64,000 nt of DNA from an uncultured Chryseobacterium sp. (lineage in GTDB: Bacteria > Bacteroidota > Bacteroidia > Flavobacteriales > Weeksellaceae). Position 1 is the stretch's first letter. Each line of letters begins with the position of its first letter. Under the pieces are notes generated by a model. That model saw nothing but the letters and a program-made list of their open reading frames with translations, ran no database searches and was not told the origin of the DNA. This document shows positions 35,442 to 45,283 of this stretch, piece after piece. The stretch spans positions 74,566-138,565 of the forward strand of contig CAJYWD010000046.1 in NCBI GenBank assembly GCA_913778505.1, written 5' to 3'. The position numbers and the translations under genes are program-made.

Positions 35442-36107
35442 ATGTGCTACAGGTTTTCCACACAGTTTACAGCGAAGCAGCTTGAAGAATATTACAGTGC
35501 TTTCGAGATTGAGAATGAATACCATCTCCTGGATGAACTCAACGGTTTTGATCATCCCAAAACAGCCATCATCACCAATGAAGCGCCGAGTGAGATCGTC
35601 TCCGGTGTCTGGGGATTGCTGCCGGTGTGGGCCAAATCTGACTTCTATAAAAAAGCCAATACACTGAATGCACAGATCGAAGGCATTGAAACAAAACCAT
35701 CATACAAACACTCGGTCAATAACCGATGCCTTATACCGGCGCATCTTTTCTATGAATGGCAGTGGCAGGATGCCAAGGGCAAAGAGAAAAAGAAGTTTGA
35801 AATTGCATTACGAAATCACGAGATCTTTTCGCTGGCAGGCATTTATAGTATCTGGACGCATGCAAAGACCGGTAATCAGTACAAGACTTACAGCATCATA
35901 ACCACGGCAGCCAATGACCTGATGTCTGAAATCCATAACACTAAAAAGCGAATGCCTGTCTGCCTGGACAGAAAGATGGATCAGGAATGGTTGGACGGGA
36001 GACTGCTGGAAGATTTTGCCTTTCCTAACTACGATCCTGATCTTGTTTCGAACGAAATTGGAGGAGGAATGGCGGATCTTTTGTTTCCGAAGAAGAATAC
36101 GGACTAA
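35442..36107 (+). CDS. SOS response-associated peptidase (SRAP, YedK/HMCES family)
   Basis: 221 residues from the ATG at 35442, chosen because the product then begins Met-Cys (MCYRFS). The family needs Cys2 exposed after Met removal to form a thiazolidine crosslink with abasic sites in single-stranded DNA. The other conserved features are present: an Asn in LNAQIEGIETKPSY, the Glu in LFYEWQW and the His in IHNTKKRMPV. It is divergent from umuCD, 60 bp between starts, so both units may share SOS control. An imperfect TGGTA...TACCA inverted repeat lies in the gap. Confidence 0.9.
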   Translation: MCYRFSTQFTAKQLEEYYSAFEIENEYHLLDELNGFDHPKTAIITNEAPSEIVSGVWGLLPVWAKSDFYKKANTLNAQIEGIETKPSYKHSVNNRCLIPAHLFYEWQWQDAKGKEKKKFEIALRNHEIFSLAGIYSIWTHAKTGNQYKTYSIITTAANDLMSEIHNTKKRMPVCLDRKMDQEWLDGRLLEDFAFPNYDPDLVSNEIGGGMADLLFPKKNTD

Positions 36108-36207
36108 AATAATGTAGTTTACGTAACGTCCAATTTGCTTTATGAAATCCCAATCAATGTTTGGGATTTTCTATAGAAAAGCTAATGCTTATTCTCTGTT
36201 CCCACTC

Positions 36208-36507
36208 CTATAACTCCCCTTCAAAATCCACCATCACCACCTGACTTCCCTGAAAGGGATTATACGATGGCTGATAATCAATATAGCCCGAAGAGTGAAG
36301 ATTCTTCAGGCATTTATGGTAGGTGGCTTTTGAGCGGATTTTACTGATGCGCATCACCTCATCGCGGGAAATACTGACCGGATTCCGGAAGCGGCTGAAA
36401 TTCCAGAATTGGAATAAAGCCAAGTAGAGGCTGATGTGTGATGGATTAAGCGTACTATCAAGTGCCACTTTTTCGTAGAAAGCCGTAAGGTGTTTGTTAT
36501 ATTTCAT
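36208..36507 (-). CDS. Small winged-helix-like protein of the conjugative element
   Basis: 99 residues. The core SISRDEVMRISKIRSKATYH followed by KCLKNLHSSGYIDYQPSYNP looks like a winged helix-turn-helix, of the replication-initiator or MarR-like type often encoded near integrative elements in Bacteroidetes. It lies 26 bp after the excisionase-like gene. The role is probably regulatory; the exact family is not recognised. Confidence 0.6.
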   Translation of the reverse strand: MKYNKHLTAFYEKVALDSTLNPSHISLYLALFQFWNFSRFRNPVSISRDEVMRISKIRSKATYHKCLKNLHSSGYIDYQPSYNPFQGSQVVMVDFEGEL

Positions 36508-36533
36508 AATTTGATTTCGACTAATTCAAAACT

Positions 36534-36794
36534 TCATGCCTTCTTCTTCAGCATTTCTTCAATGTCTTTGTAATTGTAATAAATTGTTCCGCCAACTCGT
36601 GTGTAAGATAACATCCCAGTGACACGAAGATTTTGCAATGTCCCGGAAGATATATTCAATAATTCTCTGACCTCTGAGGAACGCAACCATAATTTTTGTT
36701 CAGAAACTTTCTGACCTAATAATTTTTTAATCTCTTCTAATAGTTCAGTTTTGAGTTGCTGAATATCCTCTTTTGTAATAATATCTATTAACAT
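36534..36794 (-). CDS. Excisionase-like HTH protein
   Basis: 86 residues from the ATG at 36794; the frame is open to 36983 but the extra part is a hydrophobic stretch that looks spurious. A coiled N-terminus (EDIQQLKTELLEEIKKLLGQ) is followed by a MerR/Xis-type helix-turn-helix: WLRSSEVRELLNISSGTLQN, then GTIYYNYKDIEEML. Proteins of this kind act as excisionases or regulators of conjugative elements in Bacteroidetes. It is located at the downstream end of the element backbone. Confidence 0.7.
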   Translation of the reverse strand: MLIDIITKEDIQQLKTELLEEIKKLLGQKVSEQKLWLRSSEVRELLNISSGTLQNLRVTGMLSYTRVGGTIYYNYKDIEEMLKKKA

Positions 36795-37004
36795 AAGCTT
36801 TTCTTTTTTCTTTTTAAAATAATAATTATTTCTACAAAATTGGGGTATATTTACCTCTAAATCAATAGCATCACATAGGAAAAAAGTAAACAAGATTAAT
36901 AAATAGTATTCTGGAATGTCAAAAGAGTAAAAGATAATAAACAGAAATATCCAGGTAATAAAAAATGCTATTATCAATTGCATTTTTGAAAAAGACTTGT
37001 AAAA

Positions 37005-40000
37005 TTATCTCCTGAATTTTAACTGAACACTATCAGTTTTCAATTCAGAATCAAAATTCATAGGCTCCCTGCTTATTTCTGATTCAACTTTTTTAAGACT
37101 CTCCAGATATAAAAATTTATTTTCTTCAGCTCTTTCTGCCAGGTAATTGATATTATTATTTTCTCTTTCAATCTTTTCACGCTTATACTGAGAAATCAAT
37201 TGGTCACGTGTAATCTTAATATCCTCCAAACTTTTGTCTAATTGTAAAATTTTTGCTTCCGTAGTTTTACATTGAAATTCTATTTGCGAAACATTCACAC
37301 CTTTTTCTTCAAGATTTTTGATAACTTCTTTCACTTGTCTTTTGTGCAGGTCAATCGTATTTTGATATGAGGGAAGTTGCTTTTCCCAATAGTCAGCATT
37401 CTCACTTTCGTCTTCGGAATAGCCTAAAATCCTGTTGTACGAATGCTGCGCTTTGGTAACCATTTCCTGTACTTTTAAAAAACTCTCATACTTTCGCAAA
37501 ACAAAAGCATTATCCGCAAGATGTTTATTTTTCTCATTTTCAATTCGTTTTTTCATCAACTCTATCTCAATATTTGCCCTTGTTTCCGGATCCGTAATAA
37601 TAGATGTTTTGAGTTCCTGAGTGCTGATATCAGAGATATCCAGTACATCTGCACCTTTCTTCATCGCTTCCAAGTACCTTGCCTGTTTGGATTGCAACTT
37701 TTGAAGCATAAATACATCGATGCTGTCGTTAGTAAGCATAAAATTTACCCTCACATTTTCGTGCTTGTTTCCCTGTCTCCAGGCCCTGCCTTCAACTTGT
37801 CGTAAAGTCGTAAAATTGTAAGGCAGGGACAGCATATACAAATCGGTGGTATTTTGCTGAAGATTCATACCCTCCTGTATTGCCTCGCTGCCAAGGATGA
37901 TTTTGATTTTTCCCGAATTAAACTCATCTTGAATCTTCACTCTGTTGAGTTTACTCGTTGCGCCTGTTATTACACCTATTTCCTCGGATTTATAACCTAC
38001 TTCAGTTACTAAATAATCTTTAATTTTCGGAAATTCCGACACTGCCAGTTCAGAATAAATGATCTGACCTGAGTCAGGCATATCTCTCTTATTTTGCTGA
38101 ATCAGTTTCATTGTCTCATGCAGTTTCGGAGAATTCTCAACAAATTCTTTTACAGTAGGAAATTCACCTTTATAATACGGAGAAAGATAAGGAGAAATAC
38201 CAATCAGCCTCGCATTCAAGATATGGGTAAGAATAGCACCTTTCTCCGTTTCGCTAAAGTTTTCAGTCAATAAATCATATTGCTCGCGCGTCAGATCATT
38301 TTGCTCAATCCTATATTCTTTGTTGATCTTGTTCGGACGGATGAGTTCCGGATTATCCTCTTCACCTTTAATGTCAACAAATTCAGATAGGAGCTGCTGA
38401 AACAAAGAATTATTCTTGAATCTTCGCACACTGGCTTTATACTTCACATCTCCTTTTGCATCAATTTCCATATCATTGTCCGCCTCCATAAACGTCTCGA
38501 AAAAGGTATTGACATTGAAGTACCCAGACTCTTCAAGACGCTTATTCGCAATAAGGGACAATATTGAGTAATATTCCAGAGGTTTGTTGGTAAATGGTGT
38601 TGCTGATAGGAGCGTAACATTCCTGCCATCATATCTATCCTGAATATATTGAGAAGCCATCCATGTATTGATTCCCAATCTGGATGTTTGCTGATTTTGA
38701 CTTCTAAAATCTGAAGCAAACCGTCGGTCTTCAATTCGTACCTTTCCGACAATATGATTAGCATTATGAACTTCATCAAAAGTCAAATGATCAAAGCCAA
38801 AATCTTCCCAGTCATATATTTTGCCACGCTTCATTTTGCCTTGCAGCTCTTTTTCTTTTTCTAATTCTATCTGAAAATCTCTCTCGCTGATCGAATTTAC
38901 GCTGCGCAATTCACTCTCTGAAATGTAAGAGAATCTGGAAGCCAACTCTTGGGTAATGCTTTCGGAAAAACCTATGTTATTAAAACCTTCATAGGTAACT
39001 ATTGTGATTTCTCCATCTCTATTATCAAATCGGGAAAGTTCATAATCTTTTCCGAGGTTTCCCAGGACATTCACTTTTGCATTCGGAATTGTCTCGAATA
39101 CTGTTTCAACCCACTGTTTTAAAATACTGTCGTTTGGTACTACAATCAGGGGCCTTTTTGAATTGCCACGCGCCATAGCTTCGTGCAACGATAATATCCC
39201 GGAAAGAGTTTTTCCGAATCCCACTTCGTGAGCCAGCAAGCCCACACCCTTTGTCGTCAGCCTCCCTATACCCGCTTTCTGAACTTCAGTCAGTCTAAGT
39301 TCTTTTCCTTTGAAATTCAGATGGATTTTGGAGAATAATGGGAATTTGGAATAGTCCGGAACGTGTATGTTATTATAATTTTTGTTGAATTCCCTGATAA
39401 AACGAGCCCTTAATTCATCTGATAATTCTTCACGAATGAACTTTCCAAAAAGATCATTAGCAGCAGCTTTCCTTCTTTCGCGAACTAAAGCATTTCGTTC
39501 CTTATCACTTCCTGTTACTGTTTCGTTATCTACATAACCCCGGACTTCCCAAGCTGAAGAACCAGCGAAAGCTTCTCCTGATAAACTGCCTACAAAATCC
39601 TTGAACTTTTCTGCTAAATTATAATCAACCATGACTGTTTCATTTAGTCTCGTCGAATGATTATACTTTTCTGTCTCCACTTGTCCTAATGAAAATTTGT
39701 GAACAAATTCATGATTGGGACTTATAGAAATTTCATCTAATGTCTTTGGAGCCGGAAGGACACTCAAAAGGAGAGCTTTCTGTTTCCCGTACTGATCTTC
39801 TGTCCCTCCGAACGTTGTTATATCAGCATAATCTTTTTCCAGCTGCTCCAACTTGGAATATATATTACCTTCTGCATAATAAAAATCGTGCATCCATTTT
39901 CCATCGATAAAATTGGCAAACTTCTGGTGCTGTACTGTGTTATTCAATGTCCCATCGTAACCTGTATCACGAAAAGCGGCGATTCGCGCAGCTGAGATAC

Positions 40001-42137
40001 CTGAACTATTTTGTAGTGAAGTATCTACAATTTTGTCTGACTTTGAAAAAAAGTATTTTATAACACCCTTTTTTATTTCAGGTTTTGTCTGAACCCTGTA
40101 CTCAGAATCAAGTTGTTTATGTGACTGAATAAGCTTCTCAGATTTTTCGAAAACCTCCTTTATTATTCCAGCAGAAAAAGATTTTTCATCTTTGTCTATT
40201 TGCGATTTTAATTCAGTGTATTTCTCGATTTCTTTTAGAACAGCAGGAGACTTAAATTTGATTCCCTGGAGAGTTGAAAGAACCTGATAAATTTTTTCTT
40301 TAGTTCCAGATAATCCTTTTTCACTTTCATTTTCAACTGAAATTTCTTCTTTATCGGGATTAACCTTATTTACCTCATCATTCCCATTAGCGAAAAATAA
40401 ATCTTCAAACAAATTACCAATTCGTTCTGTTTTTTTATTGGTTCTGATTCTTTCAATTCTCGCTATGGCTTCATCTAAACTTCCGTGGACATAATTTTCC
40501 ATTTGTCCGAAGCGATTGCTTTTCTCTCGAATTTCCCCAAGAATATGTTCAGGATTATTTTCGAAAAAATCAGAAACATCGATTAAGATTTTTTGAGTGG
40601 ATTTCTTAAGTATGATGATGTCTGTTCCGATCTGAGTCCCTCTGAATGAGCCGGCTGGCAAACGGTAAGCATTGGCTATTTCAGCATTTTCCAGTTTTTT
40701 CTGACGGTTCAGCCAACCAGAAGGAAGCACCATTGCCATTACGCCGTCGGGTTTTAATGAATCCAAAGACCGTTTGACAAAATAGTCTTCGTATTTACTG
40801 ATTTTCGATTCTTCTCCCAAACCTTTGTAAAAACCCCGGTGTTCTCCATAGGGAGGATTTCCAATGACTAAATCATATTTATCAGCAAATTCTTTGGCGT
40901 CTCGTTTAAAACCGTTTTCATCAATAAATTCTGTTTCAAAAGCGCGGAGATTGACATCGGAATCCGGATGAAGTATTTTAGAAATTTTAGCCGCAGTTTC
41001 ATTAATCTCAAATGCAGAAATATTAATTTTTAAGCCAAGTCCATTCACAGCATACAGAAAGTTCCCAGTCCCGACGCTGGGCTCCAAAACTGAAAGTTCT
41101 CTTTTATCTTTATAGTGTTCCCGAAGCAAATTCCCTATGACATCAACAATTTTAGAATCTGTGTAATATTCATCTAAAATGCCCCGGCCTGTTTTTGCTA
41201 TACCTCCACTTTTATACTGATTGCAAATACTTTCTAAATCATCGGTAATTTGAACGCCAGGCTGAATGAGGACTTTGTTTTCAATAGAAACAAAACAAGC
41301 TGCAGATAATACTTCTGCAACTTGTTCATTAGCCAGTTTTTGACCTTTATACTTCGAAATAAGAATTTCTAACGCCTCACTGTTTTTAGTATCAACTAAT
41401 TCATTCCGGTTTTCGTTGGATACTTTTCTCCCGGATAGGATTCTGCCCAACTGCTTTTGCCCGCTTTCATTTTCTTCAACATTTTGCGGTTGTGTTCCGT
41501 CAAGAGATCTGCCTCTTCTGTCTCCTGAATTGCTCCACTCTGCGCCTGCAAATCCAGTTCCAGCATTTGTGCTGCCGTCAGTTTGTCTTCCAGGGTTATC
41601 TCCATTTTGCCGGGATTGGCTTTTTTGAAAAGTTCCGACAAAATCTCTTCCAGGAACTTCGGGTCCCATGTGCTGAGTGATGGATATTCTTTCTGATCTA
41701 ACAACAGTCTTTGCATTGTTTGGATTTTTAGATTCTACTAAATTAATATTTTTATTCTGACGATTTAATTTGTTTTGAAGATATCCAAACAAGTCTTTAT
41801 GTCCTTCATTTGAAATCTCATACATCTTCCGGATGTCTTTGATATTTTTACCTTTGAACTGCATCTGGATTTCATGAGTTGTGGCATCTCCTACTTTATT
41901 TCCTTCCAGACAAAGAAATATCTTCCCATCAAAACTTTGATATTGACTCAAAAAGTCCGTTATATTTTCTACAGAGTTTACGACTATAAGATTTCTGTTA
42001 TTAATTTGATTATTTAACTTTAAAAGCTCCATAAAAGATATCATATCAGACTGTTTCCAAAAAACAATCATCTCATTCTTGTTCCCTTTTATCAGAGAAA
42101 TCCCTTCTTGAACTATTCCTAAATTTATTTCCTCCAT
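37005..42137 (-). CDS. Large DNA methylase-helicase of the conjugative element
   Basis: About 1,710 residues; start at the ATG at 42137 (a GTG codon lies directly before it). An N-terminal ~330-residue region is followed by an N6-adenine methylase with SAM motif LEPSVGTGNFL near residue 350 and catalytic NPPYG near 424. A superfamily-2, SNF2-like helicase comes next, with Walker A variant HEVGFGKT near 971, DEVH near 1119, LLSATPF near 1160, and motif VI EGRAWRQGN near 1447. A coiled-coil tail ends the protein. Similar giant methylase-helicases are carried by Bacteroidetes conjugative elements and resemble phage DarB-type antirestriction proteins. It may protect incoming DNA from host restriction, but this is not proven. 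It starts a few bases after the lipoprotein gene ends. Confidence 0.85.
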   Translation of the reverse strand: MEEINLGIVQEGISLIKGNKNEMIVFWKQSDMISFMELLKLNNQINNRNLIVVNSVENITDFLSQYQSFDGKIFLCLEGNKVGDATTHEIQMQFKGKNIKDIRKMYEISNEGHKDLFGYLQNKLNRQNKNINLVESKNPNNAKTVVRSERISITQHMGPEVPGRDFVGTFQKSQSRQNGDNPGRQTDGSTNAGTGFAGAEWSNSGDRRGRSLDGTQPQNVEENESGQKQLGRILSGRKVSNENRNELVDTKNSEALEILISKYKGQKLANEQVAEVLSAACFVSIENKVLIQPGVQITDDLESICNQYKSGGIAKTGRGILDEYYTDSKIVDVIGNLLREHYKDKRELSVLEPSVGTGNFLYAVNGLGLKINISAFEINETAAKISKILHPDSDVNLRAFETEFIDENGFKRDAKEFADKYDLVIGNPPYGEHRGFYKGLGEESKISKYEDYFVKRSLDSLKPDGVMAMVLPSGWLNRQKKLENAEIANAYRLPAGSFRGTQIGTDIIILKKSTQKILIDVSDFFENNPEHILGEIREKSNRFGQMENYVHGSLDEAIARIERIRTNKKTERIGNLFEDLFFANGNDEVNKVNPDKEEISVENESEKGLSGTKEKIYQVLSTLQGIKFKSPAVLKEIEKYTELKSQIDKDEKSFSAGIIKEVFEKSEKLIQSHKQLDSEYRVQTKPEIKKGVIKYFFSKSDKIVDTSLQNSSGISAARIAAFRDTGYDGTLNNTVQHQKFANFIDGKWMHDFYYAEGNIYSKLEQLEKDYADITTFGGTEDQYGKQKALLLSVLPAPKTLDEISISPNHEFVHKFSLGQVETEKYNHSTRLNETVMVDYNLAEKFKDFVGSLSGEAFAGSSAWEVRGYVDNETVTGSDKERNALVRERRKAAANDLFGKFIREELSDELRARFIREFNKNYNNIHVPDYSKFPLFSKIHLNFKGKELRLTEVQKAGIGRLTTKGVGLLAHEVGFGKTLSGILSLHEAMARGNSKRPLIVVPNDSILKQWVETVFETIPNAKVNVLGNLGKDYELSRFDNRDGEITIVTYEGFNNIGFSESITQELASRFSYISESELRSVNSISERDFQIELEKEKELQGKMKRGKIYDWEDFGFDHLTFDEVHNANHIVGKVRIEDRRFASDFRSQNQQTSRLGINTWMASQYIQDRYDGRNVTLLSATPFTNKPLEYYSILSLIANKRLEESGYFNVNTFFETFMEADNDMEIDAKGDVKYKASVRRFKNNSLFQQLLSEFVDIKGEEDNPELIRPNKINKEYRIEQNDLTREQYDLLTENFSETEKGAILTHILNARLIGISPYLSPYYKGEFPTVKEFVENSPKLHETMKLIQQNKRDMPDSGQIIYSELAVSEFPKIKDYLVTEVGYKSEEIGVITGATSKLNRVKIQDEFNSGKIKIILGSEAIQEGMNLQQNTTDLYMLSLPYNFTTLRQVEGRAWRQGNKHENVRVNFMLTNDSIDVFMLQKLQSKQARYLEAMKKGADVLDISDISTQELKTSIITDPETRANIEIELMKKRIENEKNKHLADNAFVLRKYESFLKVQEMVTKAQHSYNRILGYSEDESENADYWEKQLPSYQNTIDLHKRQVKEVIKNLEEKGVNVSQIEFQCKTTEAKILQLDKSLEDIKITRDQLISQYKREKIERENNNINYLAERAEENKFLYLESLKKVESEISREPMNFDSELKTDSVQLKFRR

Positions 42138-42140
42138 CAC

Positions 42141-42815
42141 TTATTTTCTGTCGTTAACAAAATGATTAAACTCAAAAAGTTCCTGAGCTTTATCATCCCA
42201 GTTCTTTCTTGTCAATAGCTGAAGTGTGACAAAAACATCTGTCTTTTTATTATAGGAATCAATACGCTCGAGTCTGCCGTGGTAGTCTCGCTCTGCATGT
42301 CTATAGAACGAGTATGGTAAAATGGTATCCGTAGGGTAAATGTAGAACCTTGTGTAGTTCCATGGAGAATTGATTTCAAAGCGCTTATACCTTTTGCTGA
42401 ATAATACAGTATCAGATAAATTGCGTCGGTTTTTATAATTTGGAATCCATTCTTTAGAAAATACAGCTCCCTCTTTCTTTTCCCAAACTGACTGAGAATT
42501 TTGTCTTTTGAAAATATCTTTGAATACGGCATTCCGTTCCGGCGAACCTAGTGTGTAATATATCGAATCCTGTATCCAATAAACCTGCTTGTTAATGTCT
42601 GTATAATTATGATCTGGCACGATTTCGATAATCTCATTTCTTAAATAGTTCATTTTTGAAAAATGAAAACTAGACATTTGATCAAGACCCTTTGAGGCCT
42701 TAAAATAAACGTTCGAGATCAAATCAATCCCGCCCCGCTCTGATTCAATCTGTTTATGACAGGAAGTGATAACAGAAAGAATTATAATAAATGAAAATAA
42801 TTGTTGAAGTTTCAT
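42141..42815 (-). CDS. Lipoprotein of the conjugative element, function unknown
   Basis: 224 residues with a clear lipobox (ILSVITSC). Mixed alpha/beta composition, several aromatic residues, no motif I recognise. It is immediately followed by the methylase-helicase gene and preceded by the terminator at 42833-42862, so it opens a separate transcription unit with that gene. Lipoproteins on conjugative elements often act in entry exclusion or anchor transfer machinery; neither is shown here. Confidence 0.65.
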   Translation of the reverse strand: MKLQQLFSFIIILSVITSCHKQIESERGGIDLISNVYFKASKGLDQMSSFHFSKMNYLRNEIIEIVPDHNYTDINKQVYWIQDSIYYTLGSPERNAVFKDIFKRQNSQSVWEKKEGAVFSKEWIPNYKNRRNLSDTVLFSKRYKRFEINSPWNYTRFYIYPTDTILPYSFYRHAERDYHGRLERIDSYNKKTDVFVTLQLLTRKNWDDKAQELFEFNHFVNDRK

Positions 42816-42832
42816 ATTAATTGAATTTAAAA

Positions 42833-42862
42833 AAGCGGCAAATCATTTATGACTTACCGCTT
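42833..42862 (-). terminator. Strong terminator of the transfer operon
   Basis: On the minus strand AAGCGG pairs with CCGCTT, and with G-T pairs the stem continues to TCAT/ATGA, giving an almost uninterrupted 14-bp stem followed by TTTTTTAAA. It lies 27 bp after the stop of 42889-43641 and ends the long mob/tra transcript. Confidence 0.8.
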
Positions 42863-42888
42863 CATAGTGTTAAATGTGAAAATGGTGT

Positions 42889-43641
42889 CTAACGTTTGAT
42901 GCTCTGTTCATGCGCATTCGCCTTGTCCTGGCTCAGATCATTGCCAATGCCTTCCAATGGTTTATTGGTATTGATACGATTCATTTCCTGATCATATAAA
43001 TTCAGATTTTTATACTGAGGGTTAAGGATTGCTTTTCCTTCTATGACAGCATTATTCATCTCGAATTTTACTTTGACAATATTCCCTTTTTCAAGAGATT
43101 TGATAACATCATCTCTGTATTGCGGTTTATCAAATACAATATTTGATTTATCAACTATTTCTGAAGTATTAACTCCATAATTCTGATGGAAATTCTGGAA
43201 GTTATAATTGCCATATTCATTTTTGGGATCATTGAAATTGAGTTTTACGAAAGCATATTCTTGCTGATTAGTTTTTGGATTGGTAAAATTCATTTTCACA
43301 GCACGCCCTTCCAGAAGGTTGACCGCTTCTTTAGCTGTAAATGTGTGCTCTCTGCTAACATAAAAGTTATGGGAGAGCTCTCCGCTCTGTGCATTTTTTA
43401 ATTTGGCGTTGTAAGAGTTGAAAAATACGTTACCGCTCTCACTTTTAGTGAACTTTAGGGTGAAATCAACTTCGTTTTCAGGCAATGTTCTGTCTGACGA
43501 AGTTTTAATTTCAAATTGTTGTTCTATTCCATTGATACTATCTTCCAGATCTTTATGCAGTTTTTGATCTTCCCCGAAGCCCAGATATTTCATCTGATTT
43601 TTAAGGTATTGAACCTGGTCGAATTCATTTTGTGTTTCCAT
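42889..43641 (-). CDS. Conjugative-element protein, DUF3945-like
   Basis: 250 residues, soluble, no signal. Contains TFTAKEAVNLLEGRAVKM and NPQYKNLNLYDQEMNRINT, features I associate with DUF3945-type proteins of Bacteroidetes mobile elements. It is strongly charged, with no catalytic motif. Last gene of the transfer operon before the terminator. Its role may be in relaxosome or DNA-processing steps, but this is unknown. Confidence 0.55.
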   Translation of the reverse strand: METQNEFDQVQYLKNQMKYLGFGEDQKLHKDLEDSINGIEQQFEIKTSSDRTLPENEVDFTLKFTKSESGNVFFNSYNAKLKNAQSGELSHNFYVSREHTFTAKEAVNLLEGRAVKMNFTNPKTNQQEYAFVKLNFNDPKNEYGNYNFQNFHQNYGVNTSEIVDKSNIVFDKPQYRDDVIKSLEKGNIVKVKFEMNNAVIEGKAILNPQYKNLNLYDQEMNRINTNKPLEGIGNDLSQDKANAHEQSIKR

Positions 43642-43679
43642 AATTTGTGGATTTTAATTGTTAAAAAATTGTTTTGATA

Positions 43680-44378
43680 CTATCTTCTGAATCTTGTTTC
43701 TCTTTCGCGTTCTTCATCCTCTTTTTCGCTTTCAGTAGTGTTTTTGTCTGCAGCGTCAAGAATATCCTGATGATTCAAATCTAAATATAAAGGTGAATCT
43801 ACCATTTGGGATGTTTGCTTTTGATCTACTGAAATAGTGTTGACAGAATCTATTTCTCTGGAAACAATATTTATATCGTTAAAAATGTCATTGGCTTTTT
43901 CAGGGAAACTATCCGCTTTATCCTGTAAAGAATTTTTAAGTCTAAGCAATTCAGCTTTGTATTTTCTAAGCTCCTCAGAGTCATTTTTTTCAGCAATAAT
44001 GGCGGTAAGTTCTCTTGCATTTTTGATCAGATCATATTCCACTGCTTTTTCTGTTTCACTATCAAATATTAAAGCCTTTCTTTCAATAAGCGGATAATCA
44101 CCTAAAAGTTCCTTTATATCTGCATATTGAACTTTGTTTTTACTGTTTTCAATCATTCCACTGAGGCTTTTGTCTCGTTCCAGATATATCACCTTTAATT
44201 TTGTATTCTGCTCGGTCAGTTGAAAAGTAGCCCTGCGTCTATCATTGTCAGCGACAATGGTATACCCTTGTAAAAATTTTTCAATATTGTCAGGACTTAA
44301 TTTCTTTGAAAAAGTTAGATCATCATTGATGATTCCAAAATTTTTCAGTTCACTGGTTGGTAAATTGTGATTTTGCAT
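43680..44378 (-). CDS. Conjugative-element protein, DUF4099-like
   Basis: 232 residues from the ATG at 44378; earlier in-frame ATGs at 44426 and 44444 would overlap the M23 gene. It begins MQNHNLPTSELKNFGIINDD, with FLQGYTIVADNDRRRATFQL after. A coiled-coil stretch spans about 125-185 and the tail is very acidic, then basic (EKEDEERERETRFRR). This N-terminal region resembles the DUF4099 family of Bacteroidetes mobile elements. Function unknown. Confidence 0.55.
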   Translation of the reverse strand: MQNHNLPTSELKNFGIINDDLTFSKKLSPDNIEKFLQGYTIVADNDRRRATFQLTEQNTKLKVIYLERDKSLSGMIENSKNKVQYADIKELLGDYPLIERKALIFDSETEKAVEYDLIKNARELTAIIAEKNDSEELRKYKAELLRLKNSLQDKADSFPEKANDIFNDINIVSREIDSVNTISVDQKQTSQMVDSPLYLDLNHQDILDAADKNTTESEKEDEERERETRFRR

Positions 44379-44391
44379 AATGGTAAATATT

Positions 44392-45279
44392 TTATCGTTG
44401 GCTGTAAGTAATTTCTGACGTTTCATAGCGGTTATGGTGAGCAACGAAATTATCAGCTGAGATAAGGTCGTTTAGAAATTTTATTGGATTTATATAATTG
44501 TCTCTGTCCTGAACTGCAAAATGCAAATGAGGACCGGTAGAATTACCGCTGTTTCCGCTTCTTGCAATAATAAATCCTGCCTTCACAAATTCCCCTGCCC
44601 GGTAATAAACTTCTGAAAGGTGCAGATAGGAAGTTACAAACGAATCGGAGTGCCTGACTTTTATAAATTTTCCACCCCTTCCGGAGATACCGGATTCTGT
44701 TACGATACCATCTAAAACGGCATAAACGTTTTCATAATTAGCTTTAAGGTCCGTTCCATAGTGCATTTTCATATTTCCCTTTATAGGGTGCAAGCGCCAT
44801 CCATAAGGGGAAGTGACAAAGATTTCACTTCTAAGAGGCATGCTTATTTTTGATCTAAAATCAGGCTTTAGAATCAAACTCAAGTTTTTGTCAGATCTTC
44901 TTTTGTAATACATTCTGTCGACTGCCTTCTGTTCAGGCATTTCTCTAAAAGAGCCCTTCAGCATAGAAATTGCATTATCGTTTATAGTTAACTTCTTACT
45001 CCCTACCCTTTCTGAACTATATTGATTGATCACATTTTTTAATGAATCAATCTCTCTTTTCAGATCAGATTTTTTTATTGCCTTCAAAGGTTTCCCAAAC
45101 GATTTTTTATTAATGTTCGAGATTTTCTCACCTGTTTTTTCCATCGGATAATTTTGCGTCTCTGTCTTAAAATCATTGTAATTCACTTCCTTTCTTGTCA
45201 AGGTGTTGAACTGTCCGGATATCAATGGATAATAAAGCGAAAGGATAGCTGCCACATGATATTTTTTATTTGATTTCAT
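44392..45279 (-). CDS. M23 peptidoglycan peptidase of the transfer operon
   Basis: 295 residues. An N-terminal hydrophobic segment (AAILSLYYPLISGQ) suggests export. A linker and short coiled coil (about 60-95) precede the M23 (LytM) domain at about 145-270: SPYGWRLHPIKGNMKMHYGT, with the first zinc ligands His and Asp in HYGTDLKA, and the HLH motif in GPHLHFAVQD. It probably opens the cell wall locally so the transfer apparatus can assemble, a role played elsewhere by lytic transglycosylases. It lies 4 bp after the coupling-protein gene. Confidence 0.85.
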   Translation of the reverse strand: MKSNKKYHVAAILSLYYPLISGQFNTLTRKEVNYNDFKTETQNYPMEKTGEKISNINKKSFGKPLKAIKKSDLKREIDSLKNVINQYSSERVGSKKLTINDNAISMLKGSFREMPEQKAVDRMYYKRRSDKNLSLILKPDFRSKISMPLRSEIFVTSPYGWRLHPIKGNMKMHYGTDLKANYENVYAVLDGIVTESGISGRGGKFIKVRHSDSFVTSYLHLSEVYYRAGEFVKAGFIIARSGNSGNSTGPHLHFAVQDRDNYINPIKFLNDLISADNFVAHHNRYETSEITYSQR

Positions 45280-45283
45280 AATT

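Noticed and set aside
36795-36983. Upstream extension of the excisionase-like gene
   Set aside because: The extra 63 codons are a hydrophobic run unlike the family. The ATG at 36794 gives the expected size.
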